Both the position numbers and the translations under genes were made by a program. A stretch of DNA of 6,968 nucleotides from Alphaproteobacteria bacterium (GTDB lineage: Bacteria; Pseudomonadota; Alphaproteobacteria; Rhizobiales; Aestuariivirgaceae): positions 1-6,968 of the forward strand of contig JAGRLX010000120.1 of assembly GCA_020441605.1 (NCBI GenBank), read 5' to 3'. Shown in pieces: positions 1 to 6,467 of this stretch. Within the stretch, counting starts at the first letter, position 1, and each line of letters opens with the position of its first letter. Below the pieces are notes generated by a model that was not told where the DNA came from, ran no database searches, and was given only the letters and a program-made list of their open reading frames with translations.

Positions 1-123
1 GGAAATGTAGCGCTGCAGGAGGCGGGTGTCCTTGAAGTCGATCTTCGGGGCGTTGTCACCGGTGAAGGGGCAGCTCTTCTTGCGGCGGAAGAAAGGCCGG
101 CGCGGGGCTTGACCAGTTGTCAT
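1..123 (-). CDS. rpsR: 30S ribosomal protein S18 (partial, C-terminus beyond window)
   Basis: This is the first 41 codons of small-subunit ribosomal protein S18, which pairs with S6 on the central domain of 16S rRNA. The visible peptide starts [20 protein letters not shown] and runs through an [14 protein letters not shown] stretch. The basic N-terminus, the SCPFTG segment and the [IV]DYKD-L-x-R-[FY]-[IL] pattern are typical of S18. The ATG (123-121) overlaps the rpsF TGA as ATGA, so the two are translationally coupled. A strong Shine-Dalgarno, GGAGGAG (minus strand, 137-131), sits 7 nt upstream inside the last codons of rpsF. The gene runs off the left edge of the window. Identity rests on direct reading of the motif and on the usual rpsF-rpsR order. 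Confidence 0.96.
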   Translation of the reverse strand, partial: MTTGQAPRRPFFRRKKSCPFTGDNAPKIDFKDTRLLQRYIS

Positions 124-572
124 GAGCGGGCTCCTCCATCAGAATCGCTGTCATCGCGGCGCGAACGGCCACCTTCGCGGCCGCCGAAGCCGCCTTCACG
201 GCCGCCGCCGAATCCGCCACCGCCGAAGGAGCCACGCTCCTCACGGTCCTCGCGGCGGCGCATCTGGGCCGACGGGCCTTCCTCGAGTTCCTCGACGCGC
301 ACCGTCATATGGCGGATCACGTCTTCGCTCAGCGACATCTGGCGCTCCATTTCGGCCACTGCGGCCGGCGGGGCATCGATGTTCATCAGGGTGTAATGGG
401 CCTTGCGGTTCTTCTTGATCCGGAAGGCGAGGGACTTGACGCCCCAGTATTCGGTCTTGGTCACCTTGCCACCGCCGGCGGCAATGAGATCCTTGAACTG
501 ATCGGTCAGGGCATCGACCTGGGTGTTCGATGCGTCCTGGCGCGTCAGGAAAACGTGCTCGTAGAGAGCCAT
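120..572 (-). CDS. rpsF: 30S ribosomal protein S6 with Gly/Arg-rich tail
   Basis: Ribosomal protein S6, the partner of S18 on the 30S platform. The 150-residue product starts [15 protein letters not shown], the classic S6 first strand, and contains the conserved [19 protein letters not shown] segment (residues 42-60) and the [22 protein letters not shown] segment (about 74-95). The ferredoxin-like S6 core ends near residue 98. Residues about 104-150 form a low-complexity tail: Arg/Glu-rich ([11 protein letters not shown]), then Gly-Phe-Gly and GREGG repeats, then an Asp/Ser cluster. The tail ends in ARS, not in the Glu pair that RimK extends in E. coli. The ATG (572-570) is preceded by AAGAAAGGTT on the minus strand, a reasonable ribosome binding site. 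The gene is followed by rpsR with an ATGA overlap. S6 binding to the tail's partners is not inferable. Confidence 0.97.
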   Translation of the reverse strand: MALYEHVFLTRQDASNTQVDALTDQFKDLIAAGGGKVTKTEYWGVKSLAFRIKKNRKAHYTLMNIDAPPAAVAEMERQMSLSEDVIRHMTVRVEELEEGPSAQMRRREDREERGSFGGGGFGGGREGGFGGREGGRSRRDDSDSDGGARS

Positions 573-801
573 GTCCAGAGAACCTTTCTTCGTTACGTTT
601 CAGCCACAACCATCCGGCGCAGAGCCTCTTTCGAACCCGCGAAAGGCTCGAAAGACCGGTCAAACGAAAGAGCGGAGACACGGGAAGACGGGGTCGAAGC
701 CCCTGGGCGATTGCGCGCCCCTTCCGTTCAGCCCCCAGCCGGGTGCCTGTCGGCGTTGGGGCTTATGGCCGAAACGGCGGAGGAATGCAAGCCTGGCCGG
801 T
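573..801 (-). promoter_or_regulatory. rpsF upstream leader/spacer with inverted repeats
   Basis: This 229-nt non-coding stretch separates the exporter stop codon from rpsF, both on the minus strand. It holds an 8-bp inverted repeat, TCTTTCGA (627-634) and TCGAAAGA (648-655), with a 13-nt loop. A GC-rich imperfect hairpin lies at 731-762 (arms GCCCCxAGCCG and CGGCxTxGGGGC). A short GGGG/CCCC stem with a TCGAAG centre lies at 690-703. Many bacteria have an S6:S18-binding RNA element in the rpsF leader that controls the operon. This spacer is the right place for one, but I cannot align it to the known motif by eye. The GC-rich hairpin has no T-run on either strand, so I do not call it an intrinsic terminator. 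Confidence 0.4.
762..790 (-). promoter_or_regulatory. Weak sigma70-like promoter candidate for rpsF-rpsR
   Basis: On the minus strand TTGCAT (790-785) is followed after exactly 17 nt by CATAAG (767-762). Matches to the consensus are 3 of 6 at -35 and 4 of 6 at -10. Transcription would begin near 755 and give a leader of about 180 nt before rpsF, covering the inverted repeats there. The score is modest and chance matches of this quality are common, so this is only a candidate. Confidence 0.25.
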
Positions 802-1398
802 TCAGGCCTGGCTCAGTTCACCGGCGATGATGGCAATCGCCAGGGCCACCATGGCAAGGCCAGCCACGAGGTCGATGGCGCACTGCGCGCGATTGCACCT
901 GAAGACCGCGGCAAGCTTGCGGCCGCCCATGGCGAGGCCGAAGAACCACAGCGGTGAGATCAGTCCCACGCCAAGCGCGAAGAACGAGCGCTCTTGCGGG
1001 GCAAACTGCAGCGACATGCCACCGACGACGGCCACCATCTCCAGATAGACCTGGGGGTTGAGGAAGCACAGGGCCAAGGTGGTTTTAACGACACGGGAGG
1101 TGGCAGCGCCGCCGCTGACGGCGGCCCGCGGCCTGAAGGCGGCGGTGAAGATCGCGCCGCCCCAGACGCCATAGCGCATGGCCTCTGGGAAGGACATCAC
1201 CAGGGCATTGGCGCCGGCAGCGGCGGCGGCGATCAGCAGTAGGTCGGCGGCGGTGCAGATTGCGGCGGTGCGCAGGGCGCACTCGCCGTGGATACCCTGG
1301 CGCAGCACGAAGATGCTTTGCGGTCCGAGCGTCACGCAGATGCTGGCGCCCAGCATGATGCCCTGGATAAGTGCGCCATGTCCCTCTACTCCGATCAT
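802..1398 (-). CDS. LysE/ArgO-family amino-acid exporter, apparently shortened in TM3
   Basis: An inner-membrane exporter of the LysE superfamily; the closest branch by motif is ArgO/LysE, which exports arginine or lysine. The 198-residue product has the family signature LGPQSIFVLRQGI (24-36) after the first hydrophobic helix, and the second hallmark LNPQVYLEMVAVVGG (113-127). WFFGLAMGGRKLA (151-163) matches the fifth-helix region and residues 175-192 form the last helix. Between WGG (79-81) and LNP (113) there are 31 residues, where E. coli ArgO, as I recall it, has about 44. The missing part is the second half of helix 3, often xLLWYGxxAF. The ATG (1398-1396) fits the family N-terminus, with GGGGA about 7 nt upstream. 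No argP/lysG regulator gene is adjacent; the neighbour is divergently oriented copper genes. Substrate is inferred from family only, and function is uncertain if the TM3 gap is a real deletion. Confidence 0.88.
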   Translation of the reverse strand: MIGVEGHGALIQGIMLGASICVTLGPQSIFVLRQGIHGECALRTAAICTAADLLLIAAAAAGANALVMSFPEAMRYGVWGGAIFTAAFRPRAAVSGGAATSRVVKTTLALCFLNPQVYLEMVAVVGGMSLQFAPQERSFFALGVGLISPLWFFGLAMGGRKLAAVFRCNRAQCAIDLVAGLAMVALAIAIIAGELSQA

Positions 1399-1460
1399 CT
1401 GGCGTTCCCCGCTGCTGCTTCCCTGGGTTGCAGACTAGGAAGGACCGGCTGAGGACGGGC

Positions 1461-1487
1461 TGAACGCGGCGTTCATGTTGGGTTCAT
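1461..1487. promoter_or_regulatory. Candidate operator: palindrome plus 11-bp direct repeat
   Basis: In the divergent space between the exporter and the copper cluster lies TGAACGCGGCGTTCA (1461-1475), with perfect 7-bp arms around a single central base. GTTCAT occurs at 1471-1476 and again at 1482-1487, 11 bp apart, about one helical turn. Dyads of this form suit dimeric regulators. Head-to-tail repeats with 11-bp periodicity are typical of OmpR/PhoB-type response regulators. The regulator and the promoter it serves are not identified; it could act on either flanking gene. Confidence 0.4.
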
Positions 1488-1555
1488 CCGGCGGATCGGG
1501 CTGCGACCCTTGGTGGCATGGACCCCGGGCGGCGGGGCAGGCAGACAGTGTGGTC

Positions 1556-1939
1556 ATGAAACGCGGTGTAATTGCCAGCATGCGACGGCGGCAGGGTCAC
1601 TGGTCCCTGGTCCTGACCTTGGCCATGGTGCTGCCCCTGCTGCTTGGGCTGCTTCCGTCCGTGTCGTCGGAAGCGCAACTGCTGCGCGACATCGCGGCCA
1701 GCCGCTGCTATCCCCTGGGCAATGGTCCGCAGGAGGAACGGCGCAGCGATCACGATGGTTGCTGCATTCTGTGCCCGTCTGGTGCCTCTGCCTCGGTCGT
1801 TCTGGATGGCAAGGATGCCGCCAGCCTGATACCGCGCAGGGCGGTGGGTCTGGCGGACAATGCGATTCCGCTGGAATTGCCCGCCCGTAGGCGAGTCGAC
1901 CTGGTCTTCATCGCGCCGCGCGGACCCCCAGCCATCTGA
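1556..1939 (+). CDS. DUF2946-like small exported protein with CCxxC motif
   Basis: A 127-residue protein that resembles the DUF2946 family, small exported proteins often found beside copper or cytochrome oxidase genes and of unknown biochemistry. After a basic start (MKRGVIASMRRRQGHW) comes a hydrophobic segment at residues 17-33 and a likely signal peptidase site near SVSSEA (35-40). The mature part contains C51, then HDGCCILCPSG (66-76) with a CCxxC cluster and a nearby histidine, and ends in FIAPRGPPAI, like the family's usual C-terminal Arg-Gly/Ala-Pro-Pro motif. I chose ATG 1556; an in-frame ATG at 1475 would add 27 residues of unlikely sequence and would overlap the candidate operator, and ATG 1580 is a shorter alternative. 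No strong Shine-Dalgarno is seen; a GTG lies just upstream at 1550. It is followed by PCuAC and SCO genes, so a role in copper handling is inferred, not shown. Confidence 0.75.
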   Translation: MKRGVIASMRRRQGHWSLVLTLAMVLPLLLGLLPSVSSEAQLLRDIAASRCYPLGNGPQEERRSDHDGCCILCPSGASASVVLDGKDAASLIPRRAVGLADNAIPLELPARRRVDLVFIAPRGPPAI

Positions 1940-1964
1940 ATCCCTGCATCCTTTACCTGGGCCT

Positions 1965-1978
1965 GCCCGCGCGCGGGC
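1965..1978. repeat. Perfect 14-bp GC palindrome between copper genes
   Basis: GCCCGCGCGCGGGC is fully self-complementary and lies 25 nt after the DUF2946-like stop and 29 nt before the PCuAC start. It could form a short stem in RNA or serve as a protein-binding dyad. There is no downstream T-run, so it is not a standard intrinsic terminator. Alternating CG runs arise easily in high-GC DNA, so function is uncertain. Confidence 0.4.
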
Positions 1979-2007
1979 CAAACGATGTTTCATTCAGGAC
2001 GATAAAC

Positions 2008-2481
2008 ATGCGACTCATCAAGGAAATCAGCTTCGCAACGGCCCTCACCTTGGCTTCACTCTATTCAATAGCCACGAGTCAGGCGCAGGAGATCCACACC
2101 GGTTCCCTCACCATCGACCATCCATGGTCCCGGCAATCGCCGATGGCCGCCAATGTGGCGGCCGGCTTCATGAAGATTACCAATGCCGGCACCGAGGACG
2201 ACACGCTGGTGAAGGCCACGGCGTCGATCAGCGGCAATGTCCAGCTTCACGACATGAAGATGGAGAATGACGTGATGAAGATGTTCGAGGTCGAAGGCGG
2301 GATCGTCATCCCCGCCGGTCAAACCGTCGAACTCAAGCCCCGGTCGCTTCACATCATGTTCATGGACGTGACGGCGCAGCCGAAGGAGGGCGAGACCTTC
2401 ACCGGAACACTGGTCTTTGAGAAAGCCGGCGTGGTCACGGTCGACTTCGAGGTCATGGGCCCGATGGCGGGGATGAACTGA
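2008..2481 (+). CDS. PCuAC-type periplasmic copper chaperone (DUF461)
   Basis: A periplasmic Cu(I) chaperone of the PCuAC family, which passes copper to the Cu(A) site of cytochrome c oxidase subunit II, often together with SCO. The 157-residue product has a signal peptide (hydrophobic about 7-22, likely cut near SQA|Q at 26). The early motif IDHPWSRQSP (36-45) and AAGFMKITNAG (51-61) are family hallmarks. Copper ligands fit the H-x10-M ... H-x-M pattern: H81, M92, H115 and M117, with M83 and M85 nearby; the spacing from M92 to H115 is 22, one more than the commonly quoted 21. IPAGQTVELKPRSLHIMFMD (101-120) is the conserved core. AGGA (1996-1999) lies 8 nt before the ATG. The SCO gene follows after 2 nt, so the two are surely co-transcribed. 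Confident family call. Confidence 0.93.
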   Translation: MRLIKEISFATALTLASLYSIATSQAQEIHTGSLTIDHPWSRQSPMAANVAAGFMKITNAGTEDDTLVKATASISGNVQLHDMKMENDVMKMFEVEGGIVIPAGQTVELKPRSLHIMFMDVTAQPKEGETFTGTLVFEKAGVVTVDFEVMGPMAGMN

Positions 2482-2483
2482 CA

Positions 2484-3080
2484 ATGTTGCGGCTGATCCG
2501 GATCGGCAGCCTGGCGATGGCGGCGGTGCTCACCGCCGTCCTCGGCTATGTTTATCTGTCGCGGCCGGACGTTCGGCAAACGCTCACCACGGCGATGGAG
2601 ATAGGTGGGCCATTCCGTCTGGCCTCGGCCAATGGCGGTCTCGTCGACAGCAGGGAACTGGCGGGAAAACCTTATGGGGTGTTCTTCGGCTTCACCCACT
2701 GTCCCGAGGTCTGTCCGACAACGCTCTATGAAATGAGCACGATGCTGGCCGGGCTCGGCCCGGAGGCGAAGGACTTCCGTCTGTTCTTCATCACCGTCGA
2801 TCCCGAGCGGGACACGGCCCCCTTCCTCAAGGACTATCTGGCCAATTTCGATCCGCGAATCGAAGCGCTGGTGCCCACGCCGGACGAATTGCAGCAGGTG
2901 GCGAAGGCCTATCGGGCCTATTATGCCAAGGTCAAGACCTCCGATGGCGGCTACACCATGGATCACACCGCCACCGTCTATCTGATGAATGGCAAGGGTC
3001 AATTGCAGTCGACCATCGCGTTTGGCGAGGCGGCCGAAACCCGCAAGGCCAAGCTGGAAAAGCTTCTGGCCGAGGGTTGA
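2484..3080 (+). CDS. SCO1/SenC/PrrC-family copper chaperone for cytochrome oxidase
   Basis: A membrane-anchored thioredoxin-fold protein that binds copper and/or reduces the Cu(A) cysteines during cytochrome c oxidase assembly. The 198-residue product has an N-terminal membrane anchor (about residues 8-25). The fold core FFGFTHCPEVCPTT (67-80) contains the CxxxC copper motif at C73 and C77. FFITVDPERDT (101-111) is the conserved SCO strand. The third ligand is H161 in MDHTATVYLM (159-168). The total length is normal for the family. It starts 2 nt after the PCuAC stop, with GGGGA in the end of that gene as a possible ribosome binding site. With PCuAC it forms the usual pair. No oxidase subunit gene is in view. 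Confident family call. Confidence 0.95.
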   Translation: MLRLIRIGSLAMAAVLTAVLGYVYLSRPDVRQTLTTAMEIGGPFRLASANGGLVDSRELAGKPYGVFFGFTHCPEVCPTTLYEMSTMLAGLGPEAKDFRLFFITVDPERDTAPFLKDYLANFDPRIEALVPTPDELQQVAKAYRAYYAKVKTSDGGYTMDHTATVYLMNGKGQLQSTIAFGEAAETRKAKLEKLLAEG

Positions 3081-3081
3081 G

Positions 3082-3113
3082 GCCACAGGAAACGGTGGCG
3101 TCTAGCCGCGGCT
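3082..3113. repeat. Short dyads after the SCO gene
   Basis: GCCAC (3082-3086) and GTGGC (3095-3099) can pair just after the SCO stop codon, and AGCCGCGGCT (3104-3113) is a perfect 10-bp palindrome right behind. No T-run follows, so an intrinsic terminator is not supported. They may mark an RNA 3' end processed otherwise, or be chance. Confidence 0.25.
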
Positions 3114-3152
3114 CTGGTAATCTCGACTTGAATTTGCCGCGCGGAGGTCGCA

Positions 3153-4187
3153 ATGCGCCGTAGTCTCGCCGTCGTGTTGATGTGCGCCTCGCCGGCGCTG
3201 GCAGAAGGCCCCTCGAAGGAGGCCACTGCAATCTTTCCCCATGGTGTCGAGGCCTGCTACGCGGCCGAGGTAGCGGCCGGCGCCAGTACGCCCGGCACGA
3301 CGGTGACGGCATTCCACCTCTACCACCTGTTCGACCCCAATCCGGCAACCGAGTCGGTCGGCTTCACGCGCGACGAGGCCATGGCCTTCGACAAGGCGAC
3401 GGCAGACACCGATCCATGGGCCACGGTCGCGGTGCGCTTCGCCGATCAGGCCCATCCCTTCACCAATGTGGTGACCTGTTCTGAGTGGGAAAGTATTCCA
3501 GGAAGGGTCATCTGCGGCGTCGAGTGTGACGGCGGCTATTTCGCGGTCGCGAGGACCGGCGGCGGACTTGCCATGACCTTTCCGCCGGATTCCGGCGGCC
3601 TTTCGCTCAATGCGAGCTGTGGCGAGCCCGATGACGATGGCGCTGATCGCTGGTTGAAGCCCGAAGAGATCGGCACGGGCCTGACGCTGAAGACCGCCGA
3701 CGTTGCGGACTGTCGAGCTGCCGAACAGGCCGTGCGCAAGGCCTACAGGGGTGATCCGGTGTCGCTGCGCGAACGGATCGAGACCAAGGGATGGCGCTGC
3801 CTTGCGCGTCACTATGACAAGTCTCATCTTGCGAAGCATCCGCAACAGATGGTCACGGCCATGGCCGTCGCCATCAAGGGACCGGTCGTCGTCGACCGGT
3901 CGCTGGGCAACTACAACCACACCCATCTTGAAGTGAAGCTATCTTACCGGCTGCGCGACGGACAGGTGCGGACCACCGAATCATCATGTGGTGCCGGCGA
4001 TTACGAATACTCCTGCGAAGGCGGTTTCCGGCTCCGCCGGCGCGACGAAAGTTCTGCGCTGCTCGCCGCCGGCGAGTTCGATGATCCCGAAGGCGGAGCG
4101 CCTGTGATGCTCGATACCCGGCTGGGCGCCGGCGACCGGTTGTTCCGCCTCGATGCCAGCGCCGGCACGTCATGCGCTCTAGATTGA
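3153..4187 (+). CDS. Secreted Cys-rich protein of unknown function, possible internal duplication
   Basis: I do not recognise this 344-residue protein. It begins with a short signal peptide (MRRSLAVVLMCASPALA, cut after A18), so it is probably periplasmic or secreted; C11 lies in the signal and the context does not fit a lipobox. The mature part has ten cysteines (C35, C109, C121, C125, C156, C187, C216, C279, C288, C341), an even number that suits disulfides. The two halves look related: each starts with a Cys-Tyr/Leu-Ala segment (C35, C216), has a beta-like stretch ending in a Cys (AVRFADQ...TC109 and KLSYRLRDG...SC279), then a second Cys 9-12 residues on and a Gly-Gly-[YF] step (127-130, 290-292). 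No catalytic motif is seen. GGAGG (3143-3147) sits 5 nt before the ATG. It starts 72 nt after the SCO gene and may be a separate unit. Codon use resembles its neighbours, so it is a genuine gene. Confidence 0.8.
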   Translation: MRRSLAVVLMCASPALAEGPSKEATAIFPHGVEACYAAEVAAGASTPGTTVTAFHLYHLFDPNPATESVGFTRDEAMAFDKATADTDPWATVAVRFADQAHPFTNVVTCSEWESIPGRVICGVECDGGYFAVARTGGGLAMTFPPDSGGLSLNASCGEPDDDGADRWLKPEEIGTGLTLKTADVADCRAAEQAVRKAYRGDPVSLRERIETKGWRCLARHYDKSHLAKHPQQMVTAMAVAIKGPVVVDRSLGNYNHTHLEVKLSYRLRDGQVRTTESSCGAGDYEYSCEGGFRLRRRDESSALLAAGEFDDPEGGAPVMLDTRLGAGDRLFRLDASAGTSCALD

Positions 4188-4221
4188 CGCCGCGTCGTGG
4201 ATTGACATTGCAGTGTCGGTG

Positions 4222-5283
4222 ATGGAACTTCCGGCTTCGGCAGTCAATGGCGGTATTGTGACGGAAGAGCAGTCGGTTATCGAGTTCAAGAATGTCACCA
4301 AGCGGTTCGGTGATGTAGCCGCGGTGGTGGATAACAATCTTGCAGTGAGGTCAGGTGAATTCCTGTCGATCCTCGGGCCGTCAGGTTGCGGCAAGACCAC
4401 GTCGCTGCGCATGATGGCCGGTTTCGAGCAACCGAGTTCCGGCGAGGTCATCATCCGCGGCGAGAATGTCACCGGCGTACCGGCCTATCGCCGGCCGGTC
4501 AACATGGTGTTCCAGCACTATGCGCTGTTTCCGCATCTGTCGGTGGCCGACAATGTGTCCTATGGCCTTCGGCAGCGCCGGCCACGGCCGGGCCGGGCCG
4601 AGATCGACAGGGCGGTTGGCGAGGCCCTGAGCATGGTGCGGCTCTCCGGCTACGAATCGCGCCGGAGCTATGAACTGTCGGGGGGCCAGCAGCAGCGTGT
4701 CGCGCTTGCCCGGGCATTGATCAACCGCCCCGCCGTGCTCTTGCTCGACGAGCCACTCGCAGCGCTCGACCGCAAGCTACGTCACGACATGCAGCTCGAA
4801 CTGCAAAACCTGCAGCGCGACGTGGGCATCACGTTCCTGCTGGTGACGCATGACCAGGAGGAGGCGCTGTCGATGTCCGACCGCGTCTGCGTCATGCGCG
4901 ACGGCCGCATTGTGCAGACCGGAAGCCCGCGCCAGCTCTATGACGAACCGGTGAACCGCTACGTCGCTGATTTCGTCGGCCGCTCGAATTTCTTTGCAAG
5001 TCCCGAGAAGGGCAAGGTGATGAGCGTGAGGCCGGAGTTCATCGAGATCGCCGCAAACGAGAGAGAATTGCCGGAAGGGCTGGATACGAGGGTCACGGCC
5101 CGCGTGCTCAACCGCATCTTTCTGGGCGAACACACTGAATACCGGGTTGCCAATGACAGGCTGGGCGAATTTCTGGTTCTGGCGCCGCGCAAGGCGGAAC
5201 GCGAGACCGGAGCCTTCGCCATCGGCGGCGAGATTGCGGCGGGATGGCGGGCGGCTTCCGTCCGCCTTCTTCCCGCCGATTGA
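4222..5283 (+). CDS. PotA-like ABC transporter ATP-binding protein
   Basis: The ATPase of a spermidine/putrescine-type importer, which drives uptake through two permeases at the inner membrane. From this start the product has 353 residues. It has Walker [10 protein letters not shown] (52-60), Q-loop [10 protein letters not shown] (96-105), signature [15 protein letters not shown] (152-166), Walker B VLLLDEP (172-178) followed by the AALD D-loop, and the switch histidine in [11 protein letters not shown] (206-216). The C-terminal part (about 255-353) with [13 protein letters not shown] is a TOBE domain, as in PotA/CysA-like ATPases. Start choice is uncertain: GTG 4213, ATG 4222 and GTG 4258 are all in frame and none has a clear Shine-Dalgarno; the family-like sequence begins near residue 18. 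The gene is followed by the binding-protein pseudogene and a permease. The polyamine substrate is inferred from family and context; related amines are possible. Confidence 0.93.
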   Translation: MELPASAVNGGIVTEEQSVIEFKNVTKRFGDVAAVVDNNLAVRSGEFLSILGPSGCGKTTSLRMMAGFEQPSSGEVIIRGENVTGVPAYRRPVNMVFQHYALFPHLSVADNVSYGLRQRRPRPGRAEIDRAVGEALSMVRLSGYESRRSYELSGGQQQRVALARALINRPAVLLLDEPLAALDRKLRHDMQLELQNLQRDVGITFLLVTHDQEEALSMSDRVCVMRDGRIVQTGSPRQLYDEPVNRYVADFVGRSNFFASPEKGKVMSVRPEFIEIAANERELPEGLDTRVTARVLNRIFLGEHTEYRVANDRLGEFLVLAPRKAERETGAFAIGGEIAAGWRAASVRLLPAD

Positions 5284-5301
5284 GTAGCAAGAAAGACCAA
5301 C

Positions 5302-5307
5302 AGGGAG
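5302..5307 (+). promoter_or_regulatory. Ribosome binding site of the PotD-like gene
   Basis: AGGGAG lies 8 nt before ATG 5316 and fixes this start. It shows that the gene was, until recently or still, a translated member of the operon. Confidence 0.7.
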
Positions 5308-5315
5308 TTATCAGC

Positions 5316-6467
5316 ATGACAAGAATTCCGGACCACATCTCGGCGCAGAAGTTCCTCGAAGAATTGCGCCGCTACCAGAAGGGCTCCGTCAGCCGGCGCC
5401 ATTTCCTCGGGGTGACCGGCCTGGGTCTGGCGACCGCTGTCATGGGGTCGGCCGTGCCGGGGCTCCGCCCGCGCAAGGCCTATGCGGCCCTCGAAGGCAC
5501 GGTGAACTTCACCACCTGGCCCAACTATTTCTCCCAGACCAACCTCGACAACTTCACCGCCAAGACCGGGGTCAAGATCAACGTCGCGGTGTTCGGCTCG
5601 AACGAGGAGATGCTGGCCAAGCTACAGGCCGGGTCGACCGGCTGGGATGTCTTCGTGCCCACCAACTACACGATCTCGACCTAACGCGAGCTCGATCTCA
5701 TCGAGGAACTCGATCTGTCGAAGCTGCCCAACTACGACGTCGCATCCCAGGAGAAGCGCTTCACCGAGCCGGGCATCATCGATGGCAAGACCCTGGCCGT
5801 GCCGAAGAACTGGGGCACCACCGGCTTCGTCATCAACACCAAGAACATCACCCAGAATCCCACCAGCTGGAAGGAATTCTTCGATCTCACCCAGGGGCCA
5901 TGGACGGGCCGGGTCATGGTGCATGACTATCAGCTCACCACCATCGGCAATGCGCTCAAGTATTTCGGCTACTCCTTCAACTCCAACGACGAGAAGGAAC
6001 TCGCCGACGCCGAGAAGCTGCTTATCGACTGCAAGCCGCATCTCTTCGCCATCAACTCCGACTATCAGCCGTCGATGCGCAACGGCGATGCCTGGGCCTC
6101 GGTGGCCTGGACCGGCGATGCCACGCAGATGAACCGCGACATGCCGGAGATCATCTACATCCTCGGCAAGGAAGGTGGCGAGATCTGGAGCGACTTCTAC
6201 GCCATCCCGAAGGGCGCGCCCAATCTCGAGGCGGCTTACGCACTGATCGACTATCTGCTGACGCCTGAGATCAACGCCATCGAGGTTCAGGCGCATGGCT
6301 ATCCGTCGGGCGATTCCCGCTGCAACAAGCTGGTGCCGCAGGAGATGCTCTCCAACCCGATCCTCTATCCGGCGGCCGAGGCCCTGGCACCGCTGGAATT
6401 CGGCGCGGCTGCCACGCTCACCAACCCGCTGCGTGCCGAAATCATGGCGCGCTTCAAGGCGGCCTGA
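5316..6467 (+). pseudogene. PotD-like periplasmic binding protein interrupted by in-frame TAA
   Basis: The polyamine-type substrate-binding protein of the importer, broken by one stop. The full frame is 383 codons before TGA 6465. The N-terminus has a Tat signal, SRRHFLGVTGLGLA (residues 26-39), with a cut near AYA (about 56-58). The mature start VNFTTWPNYFSQTNLDNFTAKTG and GWDVFVPTNYTIST are classic PotD. Codon 123 (5682-5684) is TAA. Directly after it the same frame goes on with RELDLIEELDLSKLPNYDV, then VPKNWGTTGFVINTKNI, IGNALKYFGYS, WASVAWTGDA and EIWSDFYAIPKGAPN, all family-like, so no frameshift is involved. A Tyr codon (TAC or TAT to TAA) would be a one-base change. As written, translation gives a 122-residue N-lobe piece without a binding site. 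GTG 5799 could start a 222-codon C-terminal piece without a signal. A sequencing error is equally possible. Confidence 0.9.

Noticed and set aside
791..807. GCCTG/CAGGC hairpin at the exporter stop codon as a terminator
   Set aside because: The stem is only 5 bp and is followed on the minus strand by TTGCATTCC, not a T-run.
1475..1555. Upstream ATG extension of the DUF2946-like gene
   Set aside because: The added 27 residues do not look like a signal peptide, there is no ribosome binding site, and the start codon overlaps the candidate operator.
2349..3086. Open frame of 245 codons on the minus strand opposite PCuAC and SCO
   Set aside because: It covers parts of two confidently identified genes and has no family features.
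3880..3901. Two GACCGGTC palindromes 6 nt apart
   Set aside because: They lie inside the coding frame of the Cys-rich protein and encode ordinary residues (GPVVVDRS); no regulatory reason to call them.
3102..3926. Open frame of 274 codons on the minus strand opposite the Cys-rich secreted protein
   Set aside because: Its product is arginine-rich without motifs, while the plus-strand frame has a signal peptide and a GGAGG ribosome binding site.
4202..4230. TTGACA followed 17 nt later by GAACTT as a promoter for the ATPase gene
   Set aside because: The -35 is a perfect match but the -10 is poor, and transcription from it would fit only the GTG 4258 start.
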